A DNA stretch of 64,000 nt, from the NCBI GenBank assembly GCA_965203615.1, contig OZ241900.1:2356001-2420000 (forward strand), written 5' to 3'. This DNA comes from VXNE01 sp965203615 (GTDB lineage: Bacteria > Pseudomonadota > Gammaproteobacteria > Pseudomonadales > Azotimanducaceae). A model generated the notes under the pieces. That model did no database searches, was not told the DNA's origin, and saw only the letters and a program-made list of their open reading frames with translations. A program made the translations under genes and the position numbers. Positions 35,621 through 48,408 of this stretch are shown here, in pieces (positions within the stretch are counted from its first letter, which is position 1; every line of letters begins with the position of its first letter).

Positions 35621-36085
35621 CTACAACCTCACACCGAGATCCCAGGTTCGGTGATGCGTGTCGGTGGACTCGTAGTTCGGCGATTGGCAGTTCATCCACT
35701 CGGTCAGCAATCTGAGTCGAATGCCGCAGCCGATCATGGCCCGCGCCATCTCGTAGGGCGATATGCCGCAATACATGGCGAACCGGCGAATGTCGTAGCA
35801 GTCGAATTGCATGATCAGTTCATTGAGGAAGATCCGGTCGTCCCTGTCCAGGTTGCCTGAACGGATCACGTCCCTGACCTGCTCCGGCGAGCGGCTCACC
35901 GCACAGCCGGCCATGCGCGGAGCGATGATGCCGCCGATCTTGTCCGAATCGAATTCGCTTCGCCTGTGCAACCGCGGGATGTCAAAGTTCTCAAGACTGA
36001 TGACGTCCTGTGGCAGGCGCCATGCATAGGGGTCGCTTGGCGGCACGTCTTCAAGCCGTGTCGATTCCCCGCCTACCGGCTCCAT
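35621..36085 (-). CDS. Hypothetical protein
   Basis: The 154-residue protein is not recognised. It contains VISLENFDIPRLHRRSEFDSDKIGG, a helical stretch SPEQVRDVIRSGNLDRDDRIFLNELIMQFDCYDIRRFAMYCG, and a Cys-rich-looking end (IGCGIRLRLLTEWMNC). No signal peptide or membrane helix is present. The ATG at 36085 follows AGAGGA. It reads as genuine coding by composition and start signal, but the role is unknown. Confidence 0.6.
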   Translation of the reverse strand: MEPVGGESTRLEDVPPSDPYAWRLPQDVISLENFDIPRLHRRSEFDSDKIGGIIAPRMAGCAVSRSPEQVRDVIRSGNLDRDDRIFLNELIMQFDCYDIRRFAMYCGISPYEMARAMIGCGIRLRLLTEWMNCQSPNYESTDTHHRTWDLGVRL

Positions 36086-36204
36086 ACATCCTCTTTCGCC
36101 TCCCATGCCGTTCGAACTTCCTCAAACCGCTGAAGTCTGGAAAGCTCGACGAGTTCCTCTTGTGTGCAAGCCAGCGTTCGATTTCGTGGAGCGCGGACAG
36201 GCAT
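36073..36204 (-). CDS. Possible small protein
   Basis: A 43-residue frame reads MPVRAPRNRT then TQEELVELSRLQRFEEVRTAWEA, which has helical, protein-like composition. It fits exactly between the pcm stop and the hypothetical gene and overlaps the latter's start by 13 nt. The ribosome binding site abuts the ATG, so expression is doubtful. Confidence 0.25.
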   Translation of the reverse strand: MPVRAPRNRTLACTQEELVELSRLQRFEEVRTAWEAKEDVWSR

Positions 36205-36206
36205 CC

Positions 36207-36923
36207 TCAGTGACCCCCCGTCAGCGGAACGAACATCACCGGTAGCACTTCGCGCTTCGTGATTGTGCCGTCCGCTGCCTTGTCGACCACCACCAGGTAC
36301 TGTTCCCACTCCGAGCCCAGGGGCAGGACGATGCGGCCTCCCGGCTTCAGTTGGCGCACGAGTTCGCCGGGCACGTCCTTGCCGACGGCGGTGACCATGA
36401 TCGCGTCGAAGGGTGCCATCTCCGGCCAGCCGTACCAGCCATCCCCGGCCTTGACGTGGACGTTGTCGAAGCCGAGATCGTCCAGGCGTTTCGAGGCGGA
36501 CTCGGCGAGTTCGGGGATGATCTCGATGGTATAGACGTCCTTCACGAGTTCGGCGAGAACGGCGGCCTGGTATCCGGAGCCGGTGCCGATTTCAAGGACG
36601 CGATCGCCTTCGCGCGGCTGCATGAGGTGCGTCATGAGCGCGACGATGAAGGGCTGCGATATCGTCTGCCCGTGGCCGATGGGCAGCGGCGCGTTCACGT
36701 AGGCACGGATTCTGACAGACCAGGGGACGAACTTGTCGCGCTCCACGTCCGACATGGCCTCGATCACGCGGGGATCGAGTTCCTCGACGCCGGTGTAGTA
36801 GGCAGTGCGGCGCGTATCGTCCTTTATGGCTTCGATCATTCCCGCCATGGTGGCCTGCGCGAAGCAAGGGTTTCCAAGCAGCGTCGCCAGCGCGACTGAA
36901 GCGACCAGAGCGGCCCGAAGCAT
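36207..36923 (-). CDS. pcm: Exported protein-L-isoaspartate O-methyltransferase
   Basis: The 238-residue protein has a signal peptide (LRAALVASVALATLLGNPCFAQA) and then a complete PCMT: VPWSVRIRAYVNAPLPIGHGQTISQPFIVALM, LEIGTGSGYQAAVLAEL (AdoMet loop) and ELVRQLKPGGRIVLPLG. PCMT repairs isoaspartyl residues by AdoMet-dependent methylation. It is normally cytoplasmic, so a signal peptide makes the AdoMet source unclear; exported PCMT homologues are, however, seen in proteobacteria. The ATG at 36923 has a weak ribosome binding site, and an upstream extension is possible but would hide the signal peptide. Confidence 0.82.
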   Translation of the reverse strand: MLRAALVASVALATLLGNPCFAQATMAGMIEAIKDDTRRTAYYTGVEELDPRVIEAMSDVERDKFVPWSVRIRAYVNAPLPIGHGQTISQPFIVALMTHLMQPREGDRVLEIGTGSGYQAAVLAELVKDVYTIEIIPELAESASKRLDDLGFDNVHVKAGDGWYGWPEMAPFDAIMVTAVGKDVPGELVRQLKPGGRIVLPLGSEWEQYLVVVDKAADGTITKREVLPVMFVPLTGGH

Positions 36924-37077
36924 CGCTTGCCCTACGTGTTTTCTCCCTTCCAGAGGGCCGATATTGTACGCTGTCGAGCGTGTTGGCGACGGGCGGCGGG
37001 GCACCAAACTTCTATCCCCCTGATTGCCACCGTTTACCCACAGACCTTCCACATTCAGTGCACGAGAAACAGCACAG

Positions 37078-37124
37078 ACACAAAATGTAGTGTTTTCTTA
37101 ATGCAACTGCACTACTATACGCCC
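37078..37124 (+). promoter_or_regulatory. Tandem NrdR boxes upstream of nrdA
   Basis: ACACAAAATGTAGTGT (37078-37093) closely fits the NrdR consensus acaCwAtATaTwGtgt. A weaker partner, GCACTACTATACGCCC (37109-37124), starts exactly 31 bp later, the spacing normally found between paired NrdR boxes. NrdR is the ATP/dATP-sensing repressor of ribonucleotide reductase genes. The sites lie about 120-170 bp upstream of the nrdA start. Confidence 0.75.
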
Positions 37125-37245
37125 CCTGTGCCGCTCGATTTTGCGGCGTGATGCAACCGGTGGCCGAGCTCAAATAACTTGCTGCGCGATGCGTCATCGG
37201 TTCACTGGGAATGGCCCCGGAACAGGGGCTTTGAGGGAGAGCCGC

Positions 37246-41283
<4,038 letters not shown>

Positions 41284-41425
41284 GCAGGAAGCAGACAGCA
41301 AGCGAGAGACAGAGACAAACCCTGCCGGGTAACAAAAGAGTGCGAACCGAAGCACGCTACACACGAGAAGAGAGAGCCAAACAAAAAACGATAGCGGGGA
41401 AACCGAGATAGAGAGAGGAGCGTAG

Positions 41426-42703
41426 ATGGAAACCGTATTGTCCTGGGATGACTACCAGGAAGACGTGGGCGTTGTGGGTGGTCTTGCCATGAAGGAGACG
41501 GCCGAAACGGCTCGCGAAGAGCCGCTCGAAGCGCGGGTCGAACCGGCGGAACAGCCGCAACCCCGCGCCGCGCCAGTGCCTGAAACGGCAGCCCCGGCAC
41601 CGACCGTCATCGACGAGACGGCGATCGAGGTGGCCGTTCAGGCATATGAGACAGATGCCTCAGTCGCAGTCGACGAGGAGAGCCGCGACCGCGTCACGGT
41701 GGATCAGAAAGCCATGATCAACTGCCGGGCCGATCTGAACCAGCTCGTGCCGTTCAAGTACGCCTGGGCGTGGCAGAAGTATCTCGACGCGTGCGCGAAC
41801 CACTGGATGCCGCAAGAGATCAACATGAACGCGGACATCATGCTGTGGAAGTCGGAAAACGGCCTGACCGAAGACGAGCGCTTGATCGTCAAACGCAGCC
41901 TCGGTTTCTTCTCCACCGCGGACTCGCTGGTGGCGAACAACCTGGTACTCGCCATCTACCGCCTGATCACCAATCCCGAGTGCCGCCAGTACATCCTGCG
42001 CCAGGCCTTCGAGGAGGCGATCCATACGCACGCCTACCAGTACTGCATCGAATCGCTCGGCATGGACGAGGGCGAGATTTTCAACATGTACCACGAGGTC
42101 GACTCGGTCGCCGACAAGGCCTCCTGGGCGCTCAAGTACACCCGGGAACTCAGCGATCCGAACTTCCGCACGGGCACCGCGGAGAACGACAAGACCCTGC
42201 TGAAGAACCTCATTGCCTACTACTGCGTGCTCGAAGGCATCTTCTTCTACTGCGGCTTCACCCAGATCCTATCCATGGGTCGCCGCAACAAGATGACCGG
42301 CACGTCCGAGCAGTTCCAGTACATCCTGCGCGACGAGTCCATGCACGTGAACTTCGGCATCGACGTGGTGAACCAGATCAAGCTCGAGAACCCGCACCTG
42401 TGGGACGAGGGCATGCAGGATCTGGCAAAGCAGATGATCCTCGAAGGCACGGAACTGGAGATCCGCTACGCCCGCGACACCATGCCGCGCGGCGTGCTCG
42501 GCATGAACGCCAACATGATGGCGGACTACCTGCGATTCATCGCCAATCGCCGGCTGGTCCAGATCGGTCTCGACGAACATTTCCCCGGCGTGAAGAACCC
42601 ATTCCCCTGGATGTCCGAAGTCATGGACCTCAAGAAGGAGAAGAACTTCTTCGAGACCCGCGTCACGGAGTACCAGACGGGTGGAACGCTAAGCTGGGGT
42701 TAA
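41426..42703 (+). CDS. nrdB: Ribonucleoside-diphosphate reductase beta chain
   Basis: The 425-residue protein has an N-terminal tail of about 90 residues rich in Glu, Ala and Pro, then the ferritin-like R2 core: NADIMLWKSENGLTEDE, SLGFFSTADSLVANN, RQAFEEAIHTHAYQYCIESLG (ligands E197, H200, radical Tyr204) and RDESMHVNFGIDV. The core is most like the Chlamydia class Ic R2, but Chlamydia has Phe where this protein has Tyr204, so a tyrosyl radical is expected. It lies 142 nt after nrdA with GAGAGGAG before the ATG and shares the NrdR control. Confidence 0.94.
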   Translation: METVLSWDDYQEDVGVVGGLAMKETAETAREEPLEARVEPAEQPQPRAAPVPETAAPAPTVIDETAIEVAVQAYETDASVAVDEESRDRVTVDQKAMINCRADLNQLVPFKYAWAWQKYLDACANHWMPQEINMNADIMLWKSENGLTEDERLIVKRSLGFFSTADSLVANNLVLAIYRLITNPECRQYILRQAFEEAIHTHAYQYCIESLGMDEGEIFNMYHEVDSVADKASWALKYTRELSDPNFRTGTAENDKTLLKNLIAYYCVLEGIFFYCGFTQILSMGRRNKMTGTSEQFQYILRDESMHVNFGIDVVNQIKLENPHLWDEGMQDLAKQMILEGTELEIRYARDTMPRGVLGMNANMMADYLRFIANRRLVQIGLDEHFPGVKNPFPWMSEVMDLKKEKNFFETRVTEYQTGGTLSWG

Positions 42704-42757
42704 GCGGGTAATCGACCGACTATTCGCGTTCCCCGGGGCATTCGGTGTCCTCTGGAA

Positions 42758-45610
42758 CTACATCCGCCAGGCCAAGCGGGCATATAGCACCCGCCCCCTG
42801 ATGTCGTGCACGAAGCCGTCGTAGCCCGGGCGCAGGTTGTAGCGTTGGGCGCCGGTGCGGCCGCTGGGCAGCGGCGGAGGGTTCTTGTCCATCAGGTTGC
42901 TGGCGCCGAGGGAAATCGTCGTTTCGCCGTTCGCCGGTCCGGCAAAGGAATAGCCGTAGTTCAGGTCCAGCGTGGTCCAGGAAGCGATTTCCGGCAGCGT
43001 CGCGACTTCGTCGTTCTTGTAGGAGTCGATGTAGCGGAGCGTGAGCCGGGCGTCGTGCGCCCCCCAGCTTCCGGCGAGGCTGAGATTGAGCCGCAGTTCG
43101 GGCGTGGGACCGAACCCGTTCGTGTCGTTGCGGGTGCCCAACTGGTCCGATAGGTCTCCGCCGGCGTTGCCCACGTCGTAGCGGGTGAGCAGCGTGGCGT
43201 CGGCACCGATGCGAAGACGGCCTCCCGGCGTTTCGACGTCCCAATAGGCGTTCAGGTCCAGGCCCTGCGCCTCGACGACGGCGATGTTCTCGTAATCCGT
43301 AGTCACTCTGACGATCTGGCCGGAGGGGTCGCGCTGCACCCGCGGATCGTTCGGCATCCCGTCGTCGCGGCAATCGTCTTCCAGTATGGCCTGGAAACTG
43401 CGCCGCTGGGCGATGACGTTGCGGTAGTTGATCGCCCAGTAGTCGACGCTGAGCGCGGTGTTGTCCAGCGGTCGGAAGAGCACGCCGAGGTTGGCCATGC
43501 CGGCGGTTTGCGGTTGCAGCAGGGCACCGCGAAGCACCGTCGTAGAGGCAAAGTTGTCGCCGCGCTCGAGAATCGCGCCCGAGGCATCCACGGTGCATCG
43601 CCCCACGCCCCGCGCGTCGAAACGGAATGGGTCGGTCAGTGTGCGGGAGGCGGTATTGCCGGCCGCCTGGAATACGCTGGGCGCCTGGAAGGAAGTGCCC
43701 CAGGAAGCGCGCAGGGAAAGCCAGTCGGTGGCGGCAAAGAGGGCGGAGATTTTCGGATCGGTGGTGCTGCCCGCCCGGTCGTAGCTCTCGTGGCGCAGGG
43801 CGACCTGCAGTTCGGTGCGGTCGCCGAAATAGATCAGGCCTTCGACGAACGCCGCCCAGACATGCTGATCCGCCGCCACCGGAAACTCCAGAATACCCTG
43901 GGGTCCGGCGGCGATGGCGTCGAGCGGGTCCGGCTGCCGCGAATAATGCAGGTGGCGATACTGCGCGCCGGCCGCCGCCGACAGCGGCTGGCCGCGCCAC
44001 TCCATCAGGTCGCCCGATGCCACGAACTCCACCACTTCCATTGTGCTTTTTGCGCTCTCGTCGCGGACACGCTCGAACTGGCGCAAGGTTCCGGCGTCAT
44101 TGCCCGCCCGTTTGCCGGTCAGACCCGGCGCGAGCCCGTCGTCGGCCACGGTCTTGGGAGTGACGAGATCGGGCGCGGTCAGGCGGGTGCCGAACGGGTT
44201 CCAGAGACCCTCGGCCACCACGCGGGTGAACTCTTTCGCCTCCCAGTGCCGATCGGCGCTGATCCGCAGGCGGGAGCGTGAATGCACGACGTGCAAGGTT
44301 CCCGTCCAGTTCCCAGGAAGCGCAGCTTCGGCGCCGAGCAACGCCCGCAGGTTGTTGAAACGCCGCCGTTCGTGGCCCGAGTTGTCGCCGCTGGCTTCTG
44401 CGCCCAGGGGACGGCCGAGGAACCCGAGCGGCACCGCCTCGTGCACGCCGGGAATCCAGTCACCGGGAGCGACATGGGTCAGGATGCCGTCCCCGTCCGG
44501 ATCGGTCCAGAAGTTGAAGGGGTGGCTGGCGGGAACGAAGATCTCGTTGGTGCCTTCCACGTTGCCGTTGACCAGCAGCATGTTGCCTACCCGATCACCG
44601 ATCTTGTTGAAGGAGTAGCCCACCTCCGAAAGAACGGTCAGCCGTTCGCTCAGATCGAACTCGGCCTCGGTGAACAACTGGGCTCTCTGTTCGGCGGCGA
44701 TCATCGTACGCTGGTCGGTGAAGTCCAGCCGGCATAGCGAGTCGCTGGGATAGCCGCCGCCCGCCCGGCAATCCGGGTCCGGAGAGTGGGGCGCGTTGGC
44801 GCCGTCGACCTGGAGGGGGAAGTAACGGCCGTCCGGTCCGGTCACGACGCGGCGAAAGCTGCCTGGCGAACCGCGCCCGGAGTCGAACGAGCCGTCCACG
44901 ATATCGCCGTCGCCGTCGGGGTCGACGACGCGCGGGATCACCCAGTCGAAATCGGTCCGAAAATTCTCGTCCTGCTCGTGCCAGGCGCCATAGAGGTTGA
45001 CGTGGCCGTGGGGCAGACCGAACCCGGACGCGAAACCGACGTCGTAGGCCGTGTTGGTGGCGCTCCGGTAGCCGCCGAAGAACTCCAGGCCTTCGAAGCC
45101 CTTGCGGGTCACGATGTTCGCCACACCCGCCACCGCCTGCGAGCCGTAGGTCGCCGAAGCGCCGTCTCGAAGAATCTCGACCCGTTCGATCATCGCCAAT
45201 GGCAAGGTGTTGATGTCGAAGAAGCCATGTCCGACGTCGTTGGCCACCGGCGCCAGGCCGGCCCGCCTGCCGTTGATCAGGGTCAGCGTCGAAGACAGGC
45301 CCAGTCCCCGCAGGTTGAACTGCGAACTGCCCTGCAGACTGTTCTGCTGGGTGGCGATGTAGGAACCCGTATTTGCGGTCAGGCTCTTGAGAATGTCCGC
45401 TGGCTGCGCCGCGCCGCTCGACTCGAACAGTCCGGCGTCCAGCGTCTGCACCGGCGCGCTGCCTTCGTATACGACGCGGCGCGTGATCAGCGATCCCACC
45501 ACAACGATCTCCTCGATCACTTGCTGATCGTCGGACGCGGTCTCTTGCGCCAGCACCCCGTTTGTCCCAAGAATCGCTGCGACCGACCAGGCGACCGCGC
45601 GCCGGTGCAT
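42758..45610 (-). CDS. TonB-dependent outer membrane receptor
   Basis: The 950-residue protein has a signal peptide (VAWSVAAILGTNGVLAQE), a TonB box-like EEIVVVGS near residue 35, a plug domain (SSQFNLRGLGLSSTLTLINGRRAG, IERVEILRDGASATYGSQAVAGVANIVTRK) and a long beta barrel ending in ARLAWRM with aromatic residues. It imports a large or scarce ligand across the outer membrane; the ligand is unknown. The downstream ATG of two is taken because GGAG lies 8 nt before it. The neighbouring NupC transporter and hydrolase on the same strand suggest nucleosides or a related compound, an inference. Confidence 0.93.
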   Translation of the reverse strand: MHRRAVAWSVAAILGTNGVLAQETASDDQQVIEEIVVVGSLITRRVVYEGSAPVQTLDAGLFESSGAAQPADILKSLTANTGSYIATQQNSLQGSSQFNLRGLGLSSTLTLINGRRAGLAPVANDVGHGFFDINTLPLAMIERVEILRDGASATYGSQAVAGVANIVTRKGFEGLEFFGGYRSATNTAYDVGFASGFGLPHGHVNLYGAWHEQDENFRTDFDWVIPRVVDPDGDGDIVDGSFDSGRGSPGSFRRVVTGPDGRYFPLQVDGANAPHSPDPDCRAGGGYPSDSLCRLDFTDQRTMIAAEQRAQLFTEAEFDLSERLTVLSEVGYSFNKIGDRVGNMLLVNGNVEGTNEIFVPASHPFNFWTDPDGDGILTHVAPGDWIPGVHEAVPLGFLGRPLGAEASGDNSGHERRRFNNLRALLGAEAALPGNWTGTLHVVHSRSRLRISADRHWEAKEFTRVVAEGLWNPFGTRLTAPDLVTPKTVADDGLAPGLTGKRAGNDAGTLRQFERVRDESAKSTMEVVEFVASGDLMEWRGQPLSAAAGAQYRHLHYSRQPDPLDAIAAGPQGILEFPVAADQHVWAAFVEGLIYFGDRTELQVALRHESYDRAGSTTDPKISALFAATDWLSLRASWGTSFQAPSVFQAAGNTASRTLTDPFRFDARGVGRCTVDASGAILERGDNFASTTVLRGALLQPQTAGMANLGVLFRPLDNTALSVDYWAINYRNVIAQRRSFQAILEDDCRDDGMPNDPRVQRDPSGQIVRVTTDYENIAVVEAQGLDLNAYWDVETPGGRLRIGADATLLTRYDVGNAGGDLSDQLGTRNDTNGFGPTPELRLNLSLAGSWGAHDARLTLRYIDSYKNDEVATLPEIASWTTLDLNYGYSFAGPANGETTISLGASNLMDKNPPPLPSGRTGAQRYNLRPGYDGFVHDIRGRVLYARLAWRM

Positions 45611-45653
45611 GGGGATCATCTCCAGCGGCTCGTAGGCAACAATCTGCCCGCAC

Positions 45654-46856
45654 CTATAGCCAGAAGAAGACGCCAGCCAACGAAGCGCTCATGAGGTTCG
45701 CGAGGGTGGCCGCGAAGAGCGCCCGCATGCCGAACCGGGCGATATCTTCCCTGCGGCTCGGCGCGATGGCGCTCAAGCCGCCGAGCAGTATCGCGATGGA
45801 GCCGAAGTTCGCGAATCCGCATAACGCGAAGGTGACGATGACGACGGTGCCTTCGGACAGATCGGGGATGTGCGGGGCAAAATCGAGGTAGGCGACGAAT
45901 TCGTTCAGGACGATCTTCTGGCCGATGAAACTGCCGGCTTCGGCCGCCTCGGCCCAGGGCACGCCGACGATCCATGCGACGGGCATGAACAGCCAGCCGA
46001 TCACCTGCTGGAACGTCAGGTCGGGAGCGCCGAAGAATCCCCCAGCCCAGCCGATGATGCCGTTCAGCAACGCGATCAGTCCGATGATGGCGACCAGCAT
46101 CGCGCCGACCGCGAACGCGACGCGGAGACCCAGCATCGCGCCATCCCCCGCCGCGTCGAAGATGTTGACGGGACGTTCCTCGTCGAGGTCGGCGATGTCG
46201 TTCCTAGGCTCGTCCGTTTCCGGAACCAGGAGCTTGGCCATCATGAGGCCGCCAGGGGCCGCCATGAACGAGGCGGCGATCAGGTACTTGAACTCGATGC
46301 CGGCCGCCGCGTAGCCGGCCATGACCGAGCCTGCCACCGTGGCGAGACCGCCGACCATGACGGCGAACAGCTCCGATCTGGTCATGGTTGCGATGAACGG
46401 CCGTACGACCAGCGGTGCGTCGGCCATGCCGACGACGACGTTGGCTGCCGCGGACATCGATTCGGGTCGACTGGAGCCGAGCGCGCGCTGCAGCAGTCCG
46501 CCGAAAATGCGCACGATCCACGTCATGACCCGAAGGTAGTAGAGCACCGCGATCAATGCCGAGAAGAAGATGATGACCGGCAGCACCCGGAAGGCGAAGA
46601 TGAACCCGAGAGAGTCGGAGGCGAGACCGCCAAAAACGAACTCGATGCCCACCAGGCTGTATCCCAGTATCTGGCTGGCGGCGTCGGAGATGGATTCGAG
46701 AAGGGCACGTCCCGGCGGGAGGTACAGGGCGGTGGCGCCGACTGCGACCTGCAATGCGAAGGCACCCCCGACCGTTCGCCAGTTGACGGCCCCCCGGTTG
46801 GTCGATAACAGCCAGGCGACTATGGGCAGCAGGCAGATACCGATCAGGCCCGTCAT
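45654..46856 (-). CDS. nupC: Concentrative nucleoside transporter, NupC family
   Basis: The 400-residue membrane protein has many hydrophobic helices and the family blocks LGYSLVGIEFVFG, RVLPVIIFFSALIAVLYYL, VGMADAPLVVRPFIATMTRSELFAVMVGGLATVAGSVMAGY (nucleoside and Na+/H+ site) and LNEFVAYLDF, with FALCGFANFGSIAI near the end. It would take up nucleosides by ion symport at the inner membrane. Its ATG overlaps the preceding alpha/beta hydrolase stop by 4 nt (ATGA), so the two are coupled, and the TonB receptor follows 43 nt on. Confidence 0.92.
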   Translation of the reverse strand: MTGLIGICLLPIVAWLLSTNRGAVNWRTVGGAFALQVAVGATALYLPPGRALLESISDAASQILGYSLVGIEFVFGGLASDSLGFIFAFRVLPVIIFFSALIAVLYYLRVMTWIVRIFGGLLQRALGSSRPESMSAAANVVVGMADAPLVVRPFIATMTRSELFAVMVGGLATVAGSVMAGYAAAGIEFKYLIAASFMAAPGGLMMAKLLVPETDEPRNDIADLDEERPVNIFDAAGDGAMLGLRVAFAVGAMLVAIIGLIALLNGIIGWAGGFFGAPDLTFQQVIGWLFMPVAWIVGVPWAEAAEAGSFIGQKIVLNEFVAYLDFAPHIPDLSEGTVVIVTFALCGFANFGSIAILLGGLSAIAPSRREDIARFGMRALFAATLANLMSASLAGVFFWL

Positions 46857-47743
46857 GGCGCGAGGCGACCCAGTACCTGCTTCAATGCGTCGATGAACGC
46901 CAGCGGTTGATCGAGGAAGACGTGGTGCTGGGCGTTCTCGACGGCGACGACAGGCACGTCGCGTCCAATCAGTTCCAGCGTGTAGTCGAGCGTGCTGGGC
47001 GTGAACGACCTGCTCTCGGCGCCATACACGATGCCCACGGGTATCGGTATCCCGGTGTAGTCCTCCGGCGTGCGGTCGGTGCCCTTTGTCGTCAAGGGCA
47101 ACTCCTCGTCGAACTTCCACGCCCAGCCGCCGTCGACCCGCAACAGGGAATGCCTGGCGATGTACTCCATGATGTAGCGGTTCTCGCAGGGCTGCGGCGG
47201 GTACAGGCGAAACCGGTTCTCGGCGGACTCCCGGTCGGGGTACACCTTCGGCCGGCCGCCGCCCATCAGGGGCTGGTTCGACGGCGGTTCGTCCGGGTGG
47301 CGGATGCCCGAGTCCACCAGCACCAGCGCGCCGAAGCGATCCGGGTGGAGGTTGGCCGCCTTCACCGCCATCACGCCGCCGAAGCTGTGGCCGACGACCG
47401 TCACGCCGCTGTCGAATCCCGCCGCGTCGCATACCGCGACGATCTCGCGGGCGTAGGTTTCGGCTTCGTACCTGTAGCGGTAATCGGAATCGCCCATGCC
47501 GGTCAGGTCCATCGCGGCAACCCGGTAATCGGCAAGGAGCTGCGGCGCGATGAAGTCCCACCAGCGGCTGTGGGCGTTCATACCATGAATCAGCAACATC
47601 CCCGGCTTGTCGGCGCCTCCCCAGAGCCGGTAGCAGACATCGCACTCTTCGACCTCTACGAATCGCTCCTCGCTGGGGGTCTCGACGGCCTGCCAGAACC
47701 AGTCGGGTATGGAAGTCGTCTCGGTCCTGTCCCACCTAGCCAT
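46853..47743 (-). CDS. Alpha/beta hydrolase
   Basis: The 296-residue protein has the oxyanion loop IHGMNAHSRWW, MDLTGMGDSDY, the nucleophile elbow VVGHSFGGVMA (Ser in GHSFG) and the end NAQHHVFLDQPLAFIDAL supplying the catalytic His. An Asp in the GIVYGAESRSF-like strand region is the likely acid. It may cleave an ester taken up by the adjacent transporter. The ATG at 47743 is chosen; a TTG five codons earlier is possible. Confidence 0.87.
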   Translation of the reverse strand: MARWDRTETTSIPDWFWQAVETPSEERFVEVEECDVCYRLWGGADKPGMLLIHGMNAHSRWWDFIAPQLLADYRVAAMDLTGMGDSDYRYRYEAETYAREIVAVCDAAGFDSGVTVVGHSFGGVMAVKAANLHPDRFGALVLVDSGIRHPDEPPSNQPLMGGGRPKVYPDRESAENRFRLYPPQPCENRYIMEYIARHSLLRVDGGWAWKFDEELPLTTKGTDRTPEDYTGIPIPVGIVYGAESRSFTPSTLDYTLELIGRDVPVVAVENAQHHVFLDQPLAFIDALKQVLGRLAP

Positions 47744-47786
47744 CTGATTGCGCCGCAACCGCTACAAGGGAAGCGACATTAACAGC

Positions 47787-47882
47787 GCCCCACGGCCGAC
47801 GCCAATTCGCGCCACTCTTGGCCCGGCCCCGCTCGCCATCCATGGAACATCGCTCCCCGGTTGCTTGCGCGTTTGATACAGG
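47787..47882 (+). repeat. Degenerate copy of the 116-bp repeat
   Basis: Blocks GCCCCAC-GCCG, TGGCCCGGCCCCGCTCG, CCATGGAACA and CTCCCCGG occur in the same order as in the full repeat, with deletions between them. It abuts the full copy at 47884, making a tandem pair. Confidence 0.6.
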
Positions 47883-47883
47883 C

Positions 47884-47999
47884 GAGTGCCCCACAGCCGC
47901 AGCCTTCGGCTCCGCCTGTGGCCCGGCCCCGCTCGTCGATCATGGAACAGTCGTGCCTGGTCGCTGGCGCTCCCCGGACACGATTGTCCCATGGAAGGC
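47884..47999 (+). repeat. 116-bp palindromic dispersed repeat, copy 2
   Basis: It is 116 bp, the same length as copy 1 at 27242-27357, with differences mainly in the stretch after GCTCGTC and in the last 20 bases. The CCACAG / CTGTGG hairpin is intact. It lies between the divergent alpha/beta hydrolase and CDGSH genes, where promoters for both must lie. Confidence 0.85.
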
Positions 48000-48131
48000 C
48001 CGTCGCGGCCGCAATGCCGTCCCGGGAGGCGGTCACCGCTGCACTTTTTTGCGGAGGAGCCAATTCGAATGCGGTACTTGCGGGAACCTCTGCGGTTAGA
48101 ATGTTTCAAAACCAATAGGGGCTTGAGCACC

Positions 48132-48371
48132 ATGGCGGAGCCGAACGTTGCACAAAGGGGACCGTTTGCGGTCGAAGTCGAAGCGGGCGCGAAATACTTC
48201 TGGTGCGCGTGCGGAAAGAGCGCCAGCCAGCCGTTCTGCGACGGATCGCACCAGGGCAGCGAATTCACCCCGGTGCGGTACGACGCCCAGGACAGCGGCA
48301 CCCTGTATTTCTGTGGGTGCAAACACAGCAACAACAAGCCGTTCTGCGATGGAATGCACAAGTTCGTGTAG
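48132..48371 (+). CDS. Double CDGSH iron-sulfur protein
   Basis: The 79-residue protein carries two CDGSH clusters: CACGKSASQPFCDGSH and CGCKHSNNKPFCDGMH, each CxCx2(S/H)x3PxCDGxH binding a [2Fe-2S] with three Cys and one His. Small soluble CDGSH proteins take part in redox or iron-sulfur handling. The start ATG follows GAGCACC; an upstream open frame runs through the repeat and is not credible. The gene precedes the DUF349 gene by 37 nt. Confidence 0.9.
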   Translation: MAEPNVAQRGPFAVEVEAGAKYFWCACGKSASQPFCDGSHQGSEFTPVRYDAQDSGTLYFCGCKHSNNKPFCDGMHKFV

Positions 48372-48408
48372 CTGAACATGGGCGAAGGAACCGGGATGAC
48401 GTTCAGCC

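Noticed and set aside
41284..41425. Leader peptide or riboswitch between nrdA and nrdB
   Set aside because: The 142 nt are purine-rich and open, with no conserved structure I recognise; a vitamin B12 riboswitch is not evident and not needed for class I.
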